From an uncultured Micrococcaceae bacterium (GTDB lineage: Bacteria > Actinomycetota > Actinomycetes > Actinomycetales > Micrococcaceae): a DNA stretch of 64,000 nt. The notes under the pieces are model-generated. The model made no database searches. It worked only from the letters and a program-made list of their open reading frames with translations, and had not been told where the DNA came from. The stretch spans positions 1 to 64,000 of the forward strand of contig CANNAD010000002.1 in the NCBI GenBank assembly GCA_947502645.1, written 5' to 3'. Made by a program: the position numbers and the translations under genes. This document shows positions 27,480 through 37,500 of the stretch, in pieces (within the stretch, counting starts at the first letter, position 1; each line of letters opens with the position of its first letter).

Positions 27480-27701
27480 ATTCGCTACGCCTCGTCGGAT
27501 TTCCCCGCGGCCATTCTTGCGCCGAATATTCGGGGTCGATCCACAGGTGGTTCTGTCATCACAACTCGAACTCCCACCCGTATGCATATACTCTTGAGAT
27601 AGCTGTAACGGACGCCACTTTCACAAGCTGTCCGCCGATTTAGCCACGCTGCGTCAACGGAGCCGCGAGGACGTGTTTAACCTGCAACTGAAAGGCATCA
27701 C
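27480..27701 (+). promoter_or_regulatory. gcvH upstream region with candidate -10
   Basis: A 222-bp gap. A TATACT -10 lies at 27587-27592 without a clear -35. The ~100-nt leader has only a weak CGGAC/GTCCG hairpin. I checked it for a glycine riboswitch and saw no matching conserved core. No gene is supported here. Confidence 0.35.
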
Positions 27702-28088
27702 ATGAGCAACATTCCCGCCGACCTGCATTACACGGCCGAGCACGAATGGGTAACGAGCCCTGGTGATGACGGTGTGGTTCGGGTAGGAATCACCGACTTC
27801 GCACAGGACGCCCTCGGCGATGTCGTCTACGTGCAGATGCCAGAGGCTGGCACCACGCTGAAGGCGGAAGACGTCATTGGTGAGGTCGAATCAACCAAGA
27901 GCGTCAGCGACATCTACGCGCCGCTGGCCGGGGAAGTCACCTCCCGCAATGAAGCACTCGACGACGATCCTGCGCTGATCAACAGCGACCCGTACGGTAA
28001 GGGTTGGCTGTTCGAGATCCGCCTGGAGGATGCAGCAGCCGCAGAGTCGCTGCTGAGTGCAGATGACTACACTCAGCAGGTAGGCTAG
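27702..28088 (+). CDS. gcvH: Glycine cleavage system H protein
   Basis: Lipoylated carrier shuttling the aminomethyl group between the P, T and L proteins. 128 aa. The lipoyl lysine is K66 in GEVESTKSVSDIYAP. The TAEHEWV start and NSDPYGKGWLFEIRL end are typical. gcvP lies 3.5 kb downstream and no gcvT is in the window. It leads the gcvH-odhI-ftsR-DUF151-merR order also seen at Rv1826-1830 in M. tuberculosis. Confidence 0.95.
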   Translation: MSNIPADLHYTAEHEWVTSPGDDGVVRVGITDFAQDALGDVVYVQMPEAGTTLKAEDVIGEVESTKSVSDIYAPLAGEVTSRNEALDDDPALINSDPYGKGWLFEIRLEDAAAAESLLSADDYTQQVG

Positions 28089-28106
28089 AAGATCAGTTTT
28101 GTACGT

Positions 28107-28138
28107 GAATGGCTAACCGGGAAGCCGGTTAGCCATTC
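28107..28138 (+). terminator. Terminator after gcvH
   Basis: Perfect 14-bp stem (28107-28120 with 28125-28138) around a GAAG tetraloop, with no T-run. It separates gcvH from the odhI ribosome site. Confidence 0.7.
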
Positions 28139-28159
28139 GGTATCAGGGGAGGATTGTTA

Positions 28160-28609
28160 ATGGCGGGTTCGCACAACGCGGAGAATGAGCAACACGATGA
28201 GGTCAGGGCCACAGAGACCACCTCCATCAGCCTGCCTCCCCAGTCGCCGTCGTCCCTTGTGGAGCCCAAACTCTCTCCGGAGGACCGTGCGGCGGTGTCT
28301 GCGCTGCCGGCAGGATCAGCACTGTTGATAGCGCATGCAGGCCCCAACGTGGGTGCCCGCTTCCTCCTGGACCAGGACGTCACGACGGCGGGACGCCACC
28401 CCAATGCGGACATCTTCCTTGATGACGTCACGGTTTCCCGTCACCACGTTGACTTCCGTCGTGAGGGTGAGAACTTCATCCTCGTGGATTCCAGGAGCCT
28501 CAACGGCACGTACGTGAACAATGATCGCGTTGACAGGATTGCCCTCAAGACGGGGTACGAGGTCCAGATCGGCAAGTTCCGTCTCACCTTCTACGCGGCC
28601 AGGGGCTAA
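28160..28609 (+). CDS. odhI: FHA-domain regulator OdhI/GarA
   Basis: 149 aa. The N-terminal ETTS motif at 19-22 is the phosphorylation site known in GarA/OdhI as the target of Ser/Thr kinases. A C-terminal FHA domain with GRHPNADI, DVTVSRHHVDF and SLNGTYVN carries the phosphothreonine-binding Arg, Ser and Asn. In relatives, the unphosphorylated protein inhibits 2-oxoglutarate dehydrogenase and phosphorylation relieves this, controlling flux between the TCA cycle and glutamate. ATG 28160 has GGGGAGGA 6 bases upstream; a TTG at 28154 is unlikely. A PASTA Ser/Thr kinase is encoded at 47212-49197. Confidence 0.93.
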   Translation: MAGSHNAENEQHDEVRATETTSISLPPQSPSSLVEPKLSPEDRAAVSALPAGSALLIAHAGPNVGARFLLDQDVTTAGRHPNADIFLDDVTVSRHHVDFRREGENFILVDSRSLNGTYVNNDRVDRIALKTGYEVQIGKFRLTFYAARG

Positions 28610-28615
28610 CAGCGC

Positions 28616-29356
28616 ATGCCGCTACCGCATCGCGCACCCGCAGCGAACGTCCGGACCGGCCCCAGGGCAGTCCGGAACATTGGGGAGGTCCTCACTGAGC
28701 TCCGCGAAGATTTTCCCAGGATTACGGCCTCGAAGATCAGGTTTCTGGAAGAGAAGGGACTGATCTCGCCACAACGCACGGCTGCCGGCTACCGCAAATA
28801 CGCGGTTGCGGATATCGAACGGCTGCGATTCGTTCTGGCGCTCCAAAGGGATCAATATCTCCCGCTGAAGGTCATCAAGGACTACCTTGACGCGATTGAC
28901 AGGGGTGAACGCCCAGATTCCATGCCCGACGGCGTGACGGTGGCGCCACGGAGCGTGACCGAGAGCATGGCAGGGGAGCTTCATGCCCACAGCCGCTCAC
29001 TCGGGCTCAAGGAACTGATAGCGGAAACCGGTGCAACTCCGGAGCTCGTATCAGATCTTCGCGCGTATGGGCTGATCGCCGACGAAAACGGTCTATTCAA
29101 CGAACACGCGCTGAAGGTCACCCGCTCCTGCGTCCAGCTGAGAGGCCACGGCATTGAGCCGCGCCACCTGCGTCCCTTCCGTGCGGCAGCGGACCGGGAA
29201 GTTGGGCTGGTGGAACGCGTGGTCGCGCCCATGGCCTCACGCCGGGACGTTTCCTCCAGAGCGCAGGCGGCTGAGACAGCCCGTGAGATCAGCGACCTCT
29301 GCCTTGGCCTGCACAGTGCACTCGTGCAGGGACAGATTTCTCGAATGGACACGTAA
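28616..29356 (+). CDS. ftsR: MerR-like regulator FtsR
   Basis: 246 aa. A MerR-type winged helix is at ~20-90 (NIGEVLTELREDFPRITASK, FLEEKGLISPQRT, GYRKYAVADIERLRFVL). A longer helical C-terminal domain than in small-molecule MerR proteins follows. Homologue position of Rv1828/FtsR; in Corynebacterium FtsR activates ftsZ. The start ATG at 28616 lies 6 bp after odhI with no clear ribosome site, so translation may depend on coupling. No Cys or metal-site pattern is evident. Confidence 0.88.
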   Translation: MPLPHRAPAANVRTGPRAVRNIGEVLTELREDFPRITASKIRFLEEKGLISPQRTAAGYRKYAVADIERLRFVLALQRDQYLPLKVIKDYLDAIDRGERPDSMPDGVTVAPRSVTESMAGELHAHSRSLGLKELIAETGATPELVSDLRAYGLIADENGLFNEHALKVTRSCVQLRGHGIEPRHLRPFRAAADREVGLVERVVAPMASRRDVSSRAQAAETAREISDLCLGLHSALVQGQISRMDT

Positions 29357-29371
29357 CCGAAGGAGGACACC

Positions 29372-29872
29372 ATGCTGGAAGTCGAAGTAGTCGGGGTGCG
29401 AATCGAGCTACCCTCCAACCAGCCACTGGTGCTCCTGAAAGAACGCGACGGCGAAAGGCATCTGCCTATCTGGATCGGTGCACACGAAGCCAGCGCGATC
29501 GCTTTCGTCCAGCAGGGGATCACCCCTCCTCGGCCCATGACGCATGACCTGCTCGTCAACGTTATTGCTGCTGTTGGCCAGAAACTCACTGAGGTGCGCA
29601 TCGTCACCGTTCAGGACACGGTATTTCATGCCTGTCTCGTCTTCGAAAACGGCGTATCGGTGGAGTCCCGCGCCTCGGACGCCATCGCCATAGCATTGCG
29701 CGTCCCGTGCCCCATCATGTGTGAGCAGACCGTGATGGATGAAGCAGGAGTGGAGGTTGCCACGGAAACCGACGGCACGGGCGACCTCGAGACCCCCGAG
29801 CAGGCCGAACACGAGCTCAAAAGGTTCCGCGAATTTCTCGCTGACGTGGAACCTGAGGATTTCGAGAAGTAA
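29372..29872 (+). CDS. Bifunctional nuclease family protein (DUF151)
   Basis: 166 aa. It begins MLEVEVVGVRIELPSNQPL and has LPIWIGAHEASAIAF, typical of the DUF151/BFN family, for which RNase and DNase activity has been reported in plants. A long acidic C-terminal tail (ETDGTGDLETPEQAEHE) follows the domain. The position corresponds to Rv1829. The ATG is preceded by GAAGGAGG. The bacterial function is unproven. Confidence 0.9.
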   Translation: MLEVEVVGVRIELPSNQPLVLLKERDGERHLPIWIGAHEASAIAFVQQGITPPRPMTHDLLVNVIAAVGQKLTEVRIVTVQDTVFHACLVFENGVSVESRASDAIAIALRVPCPIMCEQTVMDEAGVEVATETDGTGDLETPEQAEHELKRFREFLADVEPEDFEK

Positions 29873-29917
29873 GCGGACTGAGCACTGCGACACGCTGCCG
29901 TTTGAACGTCGACGTCG

Positions 29918-29946
29918 TTGACCTCCGGCGGGAGGAGATCTAACGT
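29918..29946 (+). promoter_or_regulatory. Promoter of the second MerR gene
   Basis: TTGACC (29918-29923) and TAACGT (29941-29946) are separated by exactly 17 bp. The spacer contains CTCC-GGCG-GGAG, a small inverted repeat that a MerR-type protein could use for autoregulation. It is the best canonical promoter in this half of the window. The predicted start site is ~29953. Confidence 0.6.
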
Positions 29947-29975
29947 CAAAGTAACTGACAACAAGGAGGCACCAC

Positions 29976-30563
29976 GTGAGTCCCAACGGCGACGCCACTG
30001 AGCTTTCACGCGACACGGCCGCTACAGCCTCGGCCAGTGCCCAGGGCTTGCTCTTCACGGAAGACCTCCCCGTTCTGGACGAGGACGCCGGATACCGTGG
30101 CCCGACAGCGTGCAAAGCTGCCGGCATCACCTACCGGCAGCTGGATTATTGGGCCCGCACCGGGCTCGTCGAACCAGCAGTCCGCAGCGCATCCGGATCA
30201 GGCTCCCAGCGGCTCTACGGATTCCGCGACATCCTGGTCCTCAAAGTTGTCAAACGTCTTCTTGACACCGGAGTGTCCCTCCAGCAGATCAGGAGCGCCG
30301 TCGAGCACCTTCGCGAACGCGGCGTGGAAGACCTCGCACAGATCACCCTCATGAGCGATGGCGCCAGTGTGTACGAATGCACCTCAGCGGATGAAGTCAT
30401 CGACCTCGTACAGGGCGGTCAGGGTGTCTTCGGTATCGCCGTCGGGCGTGTGTGGCGCGAAGTGGAAGGCAGCCTCGCGCAGCTACCCAGCGAGCACGCT
30501 GAGGACCAGGTCCTCCCCGAGGATGAACTGAGCAAGCGGCGAGCGGCACGCAAAATAGGCTGA
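29976..30563 (+). CDS. MerR family transcriptional regulator (Rv1830-like)
   Basis: 195 aa. The MerR helix-turn-helix at ~45-115 (YRGPTACKAAGITYRQLDYW, ARTGLVEPAVR, LYGFRDILVLKVVKRLLDTG) is followed by a short C-terminal dimer helix (LQQIRSAVEHLRERG). GTG start with AAGGAGG 7 bases upstream. It has its own promoter and ends at the long palindromic terminator. By position it corresponds to Rv1830; its regulon cannot be read from sequence. Confidence 0.88.
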   Translation: MSPNGDATELSRDTAATASASAQGLLFTEDLPVLDEDAGYRGPTACKAAGITYRQLDYWARTGLVEPAVRSASGSGSQRLYGFRDILVLKVVKRLLDTGVSLQQIRSAVEHLRERGVEDLAQITLMSDGASVYECTSADEVIDLVQGGQGVFGIAVGRVWREVEGSLAQLPSEHAEDQVLPEDELSKRRAARKIG

Positions 30564-30586
30564 TACGACTCACCAGAACAAAGCAC

Positions 30587-30634
30587 CTTCATATGACAAA
30601 GGGCGGTCCGCGGACCGCCCTTTGTCATATGAAG
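30587..30634. terminator. 48-nt perfect palindrome, bidirectional terminator
   Basis: Two 24-base arms meet with no unpaired centre (30587-30610 with 30611-30634). The core is an AAAGGGCGGTCC/GGACCGCCCTTT stem. It lies between convergent genes ending at 30563 (+) and 30645 (-). Because of the symmetry, false open frames with identical first residues appear on both strands here. Confidence 0.88.
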
Positions 30635-30644
30635 AACTATGTCG

Positions 30645-31472
30645 TCACGAATTCCTGGCCGAACGCGTACGCGCCCGGCCTGAATCCACCACCTTGGTCA
30701 ACAGTTCGTCAAAGTAACCTGCGGCCTGGCGCGCAGACTCACCTGGCCAATGATGAATACCATGAGCGGCACCCTGAATCTGCTGCCAGTTTGCCTGCTC
30801 GGGAATGGTGGGGGAGAGCAACAGCTTGCCGAACATCTGCTTCATCTCACTCAGACGGAAAGTATGTTCCTGGGAGCCCTGACGAACCCGGTTCGCCACA
30901 ATCCCGGCCGTTGAGAGATCCGGCGCGAACTCTTTCCGGAACAAATCGATGGCCCGCATGGTCCGCTCGGTCCCCGCAACAGAGAAGAGGCCAGGTTCGG
31001 CCACGAGAAGGACTTTGCTGCTGGCCGTCCACGCGATACGCGTCAGCCCGTTCAGTGATGGCGGGCAATCTATGAGCACCAGCCCATAGCCGGAAACCCG
31101 GTCCAGTAAGGTGGATAAGCGCCGAAGATCCCGCTTGCCAAGGTCAGGCCGGTCGTAGATTCCTGAATAGGCGGAACCCATCGCCACGTCCAGGGTGCGA
31201 GGTCTGCCGTCCGGGCCGGCGTCGGCTCTGGCCGCCCAACCTGAGGGCACCACGTTGGCCGAAAGGTCACTTTTGCGAGCTGTCTTCAGCAACCGGCCAA
31301 TATCCGTTTTGCGGCCCGCCTGCACACCGAGGGCAGTCGTCGCGTCCGCATGAGGATCAAGATCTACCACTAGAGTAGGAATGCCTGCTGCGAGAGCCGC
31401 GGACGCCAATCCCATGGTCACGGAGGTTTTGCCCACGCCGCCTTTGAGACTGCTGATGCTCACTACTTGCAC
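30645..31472 (-). CDS. Orphan ParA/MinD-like ATPase
   Basis: 275 aa from GTG 31472 (VQVVSISSLK); TTG 31484 is possible and neither has a good ribosome site. The deviant Walker A KGGVGKTS lies at 10-17, DLDPHADATT is the A'-type region and LVLIDCPPSLNGLT is Walker B. No ParB or parS-like partner gene is adjacent. It stands alone on the minus strand between the MerR gene and gcvP, with only ~90 bp to the divergent gcvP start. The protein ends in a basic Arg/Ser tail (RARTRSARNS) that may contact DNA. Role in positioning or partition is inferred. Confidence 0.85.
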   Translation of the reverse strand: MQVVSISSLKGGVGKTSVTMGLASAALAAGIPTLVVDLDPHADATTALGVQAGRKTDIGRLLKTARKSDLSANVVPSGWAARADAGPDGRPRTLDVAMGSAYSGIYDRPDLGKRDLRRLSTLLDRVSGYGLVLIDCPPSLNGLTRIAWTASSKVLLVAEPGLFSVAGTERTMRAIDLFRKEFAPDLSTAGIVANRVRQGSQEHTFRLSEMKQMFGKLLLSPTIPEQANWQQIQGAAHGIHHWPGESARQAAGYFDELLTKVVDSGRARTRSARNS

Positions 31473-31523
31473 TAGAAGAACCAATACCTAACATGTCTAG
31501 TTATCGCGGTCATTTCATCCCAG

Positions 31524-31529
31524 TAGACT
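31524..31529 (+). promoter_or_regulatory. Candidate -10 of gcvP
   Basis: TAGACT lies 17 bp after TTATCG (31501-31506), giving a start site near 31536 and a leader of ~27 nt. The leader is too short for a glycine riboswitch. Confidence 0.4.
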
Positions 31530-31562
31530 GGCCATTGGAATGTCCGCGACTTGGAGAACGCT

Positions 31563-34427
31563 TTGACACACAACGAGCCTAACGGCATCATGCCAGCACC
31601 ATTCAGTGACCGGCACATTGGGGTAACAACTGAACCCCACCTTCATCATATGTTGAGCACCCTTGGATTCGACTCACTGGATGCTCTCTGCGAGGCCGCG
31701 TTGCCTCCGGCCATCCAGTCCACCGAAGCAATGAAGCTTCCCGAAGCCGCCTCCGAAGAGACAATGCTCGCCGAACTGCGCGGCCTGGCCAACAAGAACA
31801 CGGTCAGGAAATCGCTTCTGGGCCAGGGCTACTACGGCACGTTCACCCCTGGCGTCATCCAGCGGAACGTCCTGGAAAGCCCGGCCTGGTACACCGCCTA
31901 CACCCCGTACCAGCCCGAAATTTCGCAGGGAAGACTGGAAGCGCTCCTGAATTTCCAGACCGTCGTCGCAGATCTGTCCGGGATGGAAATTGCCAACGCG
32001 TCCCTCCTGGACGAAGCGACGGCTGCTGCGGAAGCAATGACGCTACTGCGCCGGACCAACCGCAAAGCGAAGCCGGAAGCCGCATTCGTCGTGGACGCCG
32101 ATGTTCTGCCGCAGACACTGGCCGTCATTCGTACGCGCGCCGAAGCACTCAAGCTCCCCATCCTTGTCCATGACTTCGACGCCGGGCTGCCCGAAGCCGA
32201 TTTCTACGCTGCACTGATCCAGTACCCCGGAGATTCCGGCCGAGTCCGCGATCTCGGCCCGCTGATCGAGGCGATCAAGGAACGCGGTGCGCAGGTAGCC
32301 GTTGCCGCAGACCTGCTGGCGCTGACACTGCTGGAAGCTCCGGGAACCCTGGGGGCCGACGTCGCCGTCGGTACATCCCAGCGCTTCGGAGTTCCCATGG
32401 GCTTCGGTGGCCCGCACGCCGGCTACATGGCGGTCCGTAAAGGGCTGGAGCGTTCACTTCCCGGCCGCCTCGTCGGCGTGTCAAAGGACGCCAATGGTGC
32501 ACAGGCTTACCGTCTGGCTCTGCAGACACGCGAACAGCACATCCGCCGCGAGAAGGCTACGTCCAACATCTGTACCGCTCAGGTACTCCTGGCGGTCATG
32601 GCCGGAATGTACGCCGTCTACCACGGCCCCGAGGGCCTGAAAGCGATCGCGTCCCGGGCAGCCGGCCACGCGGCGTCCGTAGCGGCAGCAGCCGTGGCAG
32701 GCGGACACGACGTCGTTCATGACAGTTTCTTCGACACCGTCCGGATCAAGGTCAACAGCGTCAGTGGACACAGCGCCGCTGAGCTCGTCGCAGCAGCCCA
32801 CGAGGCCGGTTACCTGATTCGCCTGATGGACAGCGAACACATCCAGATCGCCGTCGACGAAACCACCAGCGACGCCGACGTCGCCGAGATCTCGCGACTC
32901 CTGGGAGCCAGCGAGGGTCAGCTCGTCAAGGAAGCCACGGTTACCCCGGCACGGACAACGGATTACCTCACCAACGAGGTCTTCCATAGCCATCACTCCG
33001 AGACGCAGATGCTGCGTTACCTGCGGCGCCTGTCAGATGCCGACTACGCGCTGGACCGCGGGATGATTCCGCTGGGCTCGTGCACCATGAAGCTCAACGC
33101 GACCGCCGAAATGGCTGCCATTACGTGGCCGGAATTTGCCGGGCTGCACCCGTACGCGCCGGCTTCGGACACCGTTGGCATTGTGGAAATGGCCACGCAG
33201 CTCGAGGACTGGCTGGCGGAGATCACGGGCTACGACGCCGTGTCCGTCCAGCCGAATGCTGGATCCCAGGGCGAACTGGCGGGCCTGCTGGCCATCCGCG
33301 CCCATCACCGCAGCAACGGTCAGCCGGAGCGAAACGTCTGCCTGATTCCCAGCAGCGCCCACGGAACCAACGCAGCTTCTGCCGTTATGGCAGGACTGAA
33401 AGTCGTTCCTGTTGCTACCGATGGGTTCGGCAACGTGGACATCGATGACCTCAAGCGGCAGATCACGCTTCACAGCGACGACCTCGCGGTCATCATGATC
33501 ACCTACCCGTCGACCCACGGCGTGTTCGAGACGGAGATTTCGAACATTTGCGCCATGGTGCATGACGCCGGCGGCCAGGTATACGTTGACGGTGCCAACC
33601 TGAACGCACTGGTAGGCCTCGCGCAGCCAGGGAAGTTCGGCGCAGACGTATCTCACCTGAATCTGCACAAGACGTTCTGCATCCCTCACGGTGGTGGCGG
33701 TCCCGGCGTCGGGCCCGTTGCAGTGCGCGAGCACCTGGCACCGTACCTGCCGGCACGCAGCCTCGAAGGAGAGTCCGCTGTTGGGCTCATTTCCGCGGCC
33801 CCGTACGGTTCGGCCTCGATCCTGCCCATCTCCTGGGCCTACATCAGGATGATGGGACCGGACGGTCTCCGTCGCGCAACCCAGACAGCAATCCTCTCGG
33901 CGAACTACATTGCCAAGCGGCTGGGGGAGCACTACCCGGTCCTCTACACCGGTGCGCACGGTCTTGTCGCCCACGAGTGCATTCTGGATCTGCGGAAGAT
34001 CACGGCAGACAGCGGTGTCAGTGTTGACGACGTCGCGAAGCGTCTCATCGACTACGGTTTCCACGCCCCCACCATGTCCTTCCCCGTTGCGGGAACCCTG
34101 ATGGTGGAGCCCACGGAATCTGAAGACCTCGGAGAAGTAGACCGCTTCATTGACGCCATGGTTGCCATCCGCAAGGAGATCTCGGCAGTCGAGGACGGCC
34201 TGTGGCCGGCCGGGGACAACCCGTTGGTCAACGCACCGCACACGGCTGAGAGCCTGACCAGGGATTGGGAGCGCTCCTACAGCCGCCACGACGCCGTCTA
34301 CCCGGCCGGCGTGGATCCGCGTGCCAAGTACTGGCCGCCGGTGGGCCGTGTGGATCAGGCCTACGGAGACCGTAACCTGATCTGCTCCTGCCCATCGCTG
34401 GAGGAACTGGCCGAAGCCGACTCCTAA
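31563..34427 (+). CDS. gcvP: Glycine dehydrogenase (decarboxylating), fused P-protein
   Basis: Decarboxylates glycine and loads the aminomethyl group on GcvH. It is a single-chain P-protein of 954 aa with both homologous halves. The PLP lysine is K703 in [26 protein letters not shown] at the N-terminus and [17 protein letters not shown] in the second half are family signatures. The start is taken as TTG 31563 with GGAG 6 bases upstream; TTG 31551 would place the ribosome site inside the gene. A single-chain P-protein is the actinobacterial form. Confidence 0.94.
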   Translation: MTHNEPNGIMPAPFSDRHIGVTTEPHLHHMLSTLGFDSLDALCEAALPPAIQSTEAMKLPEAASEETMLAELRGLANKNTVRKSLLGQGYYGTFTPGVIQRNVLESPAWYTAYTPYQPEISQGRLEALLNFQTVVADLSGMEIANASLLDEATAAAEAMTLLRRTNRKAKPEAAFVVDADVLPQTLAVIRTRAEALKLPILVHDFDAGLPEADFYAALIQYPGDSGRVRDLGPLIEAIKERGAQVAVAADLLALTLLEAPGTLGADVAVGTSQRFGVPMGFGGPHAGYMAVRKGLERSLPGRLVGVSKDANGAQAYRLALQTREQHIRREKATSNICTAQVLLAVMAGMYAVYHGPEGLKAIASRAAGHAASVAAAAVAGGHDVVHDSFFDTVRIKVNSVSGHSAAELVAAAHEAGYLIRLMDSEHIQIAVDETTSDADVAEISRLLGASEGQLVKEATVTPARTTDYLTNEVFHSHHSETQMLRYLRRLSDADYALDRGMIPLGSCTMKLNATAEMAAITWPEFAGLHPYAPASDTVGIVEMATQLEDWLAEITGYDAVSVQPNAGSQGELAGLLAIRAHHRSNGQPERNVCLIPSSAHGTNAASAVMAGLKVVPVATDGFGNVDIDDLKRQITLHSDDLAVIMITYPSTHGVFETEISNICAMVHDAGGQVYVDGANLNALVGLAQPGKFGADVSHLNLHKTFCIPHGGGGPGVGPVAVREHLAPYLPARSLEGESAVGLISAAPYGSASILPISWAYIRMMGPDGLRRATQTAILSANYIAKRLGEHYPVLYTGAHGLVAHECILDLRKITADSGVSVDDVAKRLIDYGFHAPTMSFPVAGTLMVEPTESEDLGEVDRFIDAMVAIRKEISAVEDGLWPAGDNPLVNAPHTAESLTRDWERSYSRHDAVYPAGVDPRAKYWPPVGRVDQAYGDRNLICSCPSLEELAEADS

Positions 34428-34435
34428 GCACCAGC

Positions 34436-34477
34436 ACTCCGGATTCCGGCGTCGTACCTCGTGTACGGCGCCGGAGT
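34436..34477 (+). terminator. Terminator after gcvP
   Basis: ACTCCGG (34436-34442) pairs with CCGGAGT (34471-34477) and an inner CGTAC/GTACG helix extends it. A short TTTCCTCC follows. Confidence 0.6.
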
Positions 34478-34504
34478 TTCCTCCAAAGCAACGCACAAAC
34501 TTTT

Positions 34505-34543
34505 ATGGCAACGATGCCGGGCAACTGTAGTCTGTTGCAGTTG
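34505..34543 (+). promoter_or_regulatory. Promoter of pyc with inverted repeat around the -10
   Basis: ATGGCA (34505-34510) is followed after 17 bp by TAGTCT (34528-34533). CAACTG (34522-34527) and CAGTTG (34538-34543) flank the -10 symmetrically with a 10-base gap, so a dimeric repressor could block the promoter. Confidence 0.45.
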
Positions 34544-34568
34544 ACCAACCTTCCACTCAAGGAGAGCT

Positions 34569-37500
34569 ATGTTCTCAAAGATTCTGGTAGCCAACCGCGG
34601 CGAAATCGCGATCCGGGCGCTCCGGGCCGGGCACGAAGTGGGTGCGAAGACCGTTGCGGTTTTCCCTCACGAGGACCGTAACTCGATCCATCGGCAGAAA
34701 GCCGATGAAGCGTACCTGATTGGTGAAGAGGGACACCCGGTCCGGGCTTACCTCGACGTTGATGAGATCGTTCGGGTGGCTCAGGAATCAGGGTGCGACG
34801 CCATCTACCCCGGCTACGGTTTCCTCTCCGAAAACCCGGATCTGGCACGTGCCGCGAAGGAAGCCGGAATCGCGTTTGTGGGTCCGCACGCCGACGTGCT
34901 GGAACTCGCGGGCAACAAGGTCAAGGCGCTGGAAGCAGCCAGGAACGCGGGCATCCCCGTGCTGAAGTCCTCCGCACCCAGTGCCGACATGGACACTCTC
35001 ATTGCCGCCGCTGACGAAGTTGGATTTCCCATCTTCGTCAAGGCCGTCGCCGGAGGCGGCGGTCGCGGGATGCGCAGGGTGGATACCCGTGCAGAACTCC
35101 CCGAAGCCCTCAACGCAGCGATGCGTGAAGCAGACACAGCTTTTGGCGATCCCACCATGTTCCTGGAGCAGGCTGTCCTGCGTCCACGACATATTGAAGT
35201 GCAGGTACTCGCTGACGCCGAGGGCAATGTCATCCACCTTTTCGAACGCGACTGCTCCCTACAGCGTCGCCATCAAAAGGTCGTGGAGATCGCGCCCGCA
35301 CCGAATCTCGATGAAGACATTCGGCAGGCCCTCTATCGCGACGCGGTGAAGTTCGCCAAAGCGCTGAACTACGTCAATGCCGGAACCGTCGAATTCCTCG
35401 TAGACACGGTCGGTGAGCGTGCCGGACAGCACGTCTTCATCGAAATGAATCCCCGAATCCAGGTGGAGCACACGGTCACCGAGGAAGTCACCGACGTCGA
35501 CCTCGTCCAGTCCCAGCTGCGCATCGCCGCGGGAGAAACCCTGGCAGATCTGGGGCTGAGCCAAGACACCGTACAGCTCAAGGGTGCTGCCCTCCAATGC
35601 CGAATCACCACCGAGGACCCGGCCAACGGCTTCCGGCCCGACGTCGGCTCGATCACCGCGTACCGCTCAGCCGGCGGCGCCGGAGTCAGGCTCGACGGCG
35701 GGACTGTATACGCCGGTGCCGAAATCAGCCCCCACTTCGACTCCATGCTGGTCAAACTCACCTGTCGCGGACGCAACTATCCGGCAGCTATCACCCGCGC
35801 CCGTCGAGCTCTCGCCGAATTCCGGATCCGAGGCGTCTCGACGAACATTGCGTTCCTGCAAGCCGTCCTTGCGGACCCCGAGTTCGTTGCGGGCAATGTG
35901 GCTACGTCCTTCATCGACGAACGTCCCGAACTGCTACACGCACGGGTCTCTGCAGACCGCGGAACGAAGCTCCTGACGTGGCTGGCCGACGTCACGGTCA
36001 ACAAACCGCACGGCGAAGCCACTGTGGGGGTACAGCCAAAAGAGAAACTTCCGGAAATCAGTGCCAAGCCCGTGCCCGGCTCGCGGCAACGCCTTCAGGA
36101 ACTGGGCCCGGAAAAGTTCGCGGCAGAGCTGCGCGCCCAGACAGCCGTCGCCGTCACGGACACGACTTTCCGCGATGCGCACCAGTCGCTACTCGCCACC
36201 AGGGTGCGCACGCGCGACCTCGCGGCGGCAGGTGCGGCAGTCACGGCCCTGACCCCGGGGCTGTTCTCCGTGGAAGCCTGGGGCGGCGCGACCTACGACG
36301 TATCGCTGCGTTTCCTGGGAGAGGATCCCTGGGATCGGCTCGCGATCCTGCGTGAAGAAATCCCCAATATCTGCCTGCAGATGCTGCTTCGAGGGCGGAA
36401 TACCGTGGGATACACGCCGTACCCCACGGAGGTCACCGATGCGTTCGTCCGCGAAGCCGCGGAAACAGGCATCGACATCTTCCGAATCTTCGACGCGCTC
36501 AATGATGTCTCACAGATGGAACCCGCCATCAAGGCTGTCCGCGCTACAGGCACGGCCGTCGCTGAAGTCGCCCTCTGCTACACCGCGGACATGCTGGACC
36601 CGGCAGAGAAGCTCTACACACTGGATTACTACCTGGATCTCGCGCAGAAGTGCGTGGATGCCGGAGCCCACATCCTGGCGATCAAGGACATGGCCGGGCT
36701 GCTGCGTCCGGCAGCTGCGGCGAAGCTGGTCAAGGCTTTGCGCGAACGGTTTGATCTCCCCGTTCATCTGCATACCCACGACACCGCTGGCGGACAGCTG
36801 GCCACACTCCTGGCCGCAGTCGAGGCAGGGGTGGACGCCGTGGACGTCGCGAGTGCATCGCTGGCAGGTACCACCAGCCAGCCGCCGGCGTCAGCACTCG
36901 TAGCGGCACTGGCTCACACCGAGCGCGACACCGGCCTAGATCTTCAGGCCGTCGGCTCTCTGGAGCCGTACTGGGAAGCCGTACGGAAGCTGTATGCACC
37001 GTTCGAATCCGGGCTTACAGGGCCCACGGGTCGCGTGTACACGCACGAAATACCGGGCGGGCAGCTCTCGAACCTGCGCCAGCAGGCCATCGCGCTCGGA
37101 CTCGGTGAACACTTCGAAGCCATCGAAGATATGTACACGGCAGCGGACCGCATGCTGGGACGACTCGTCAAAGTCACGCCGTCGTCCAAGGTTGTGGGAG
37201 ACCTGGCGCTCCAGCTCGTGGGATCCCGCGTAGATCCGGCTGAGTTCGAGCAGAACCCGCAGAACTACGACATCCCGGACTCCGTCATCGGCTTCCTCAG
37301 CGGCGAACTTGGCGATCCGCCAGGGGGCTGGCCGGAACCATTCCGCACCAAAGCTCTCCAGGGCAGATCAGTCAAGAAGCGGGATGCGACGATTAGCGAC
37401 GCCGATGCCGAAGCTCTGGCCGGTGATTCCCAGACACGCAGGACCACCCTCAACCGGTTGCTGTTCCCCGGCCCGGCTGCCGATTTCCAGAAGATTCGGG

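Noticed and set aside
27480-27701. Glycine riboswitch before gcvH
   Set aside because: No conserved aptamer core or tandem layout is visible, and the leader after the TATACT element is only about 110 nt. The gcvP leader is shorter still.
30419-31075. Two open frames on opposite strands with identical first 14 residues around 30600
   Set aside because: The identity is produced by the 48-nt palindromic terminator, not by duplicated genes.
33033-34496. Open frame of 487 codons on the minus strand opposite gcvP
   Set aside because: Shadow of the conserved P-protein; sequence shows no family motif.
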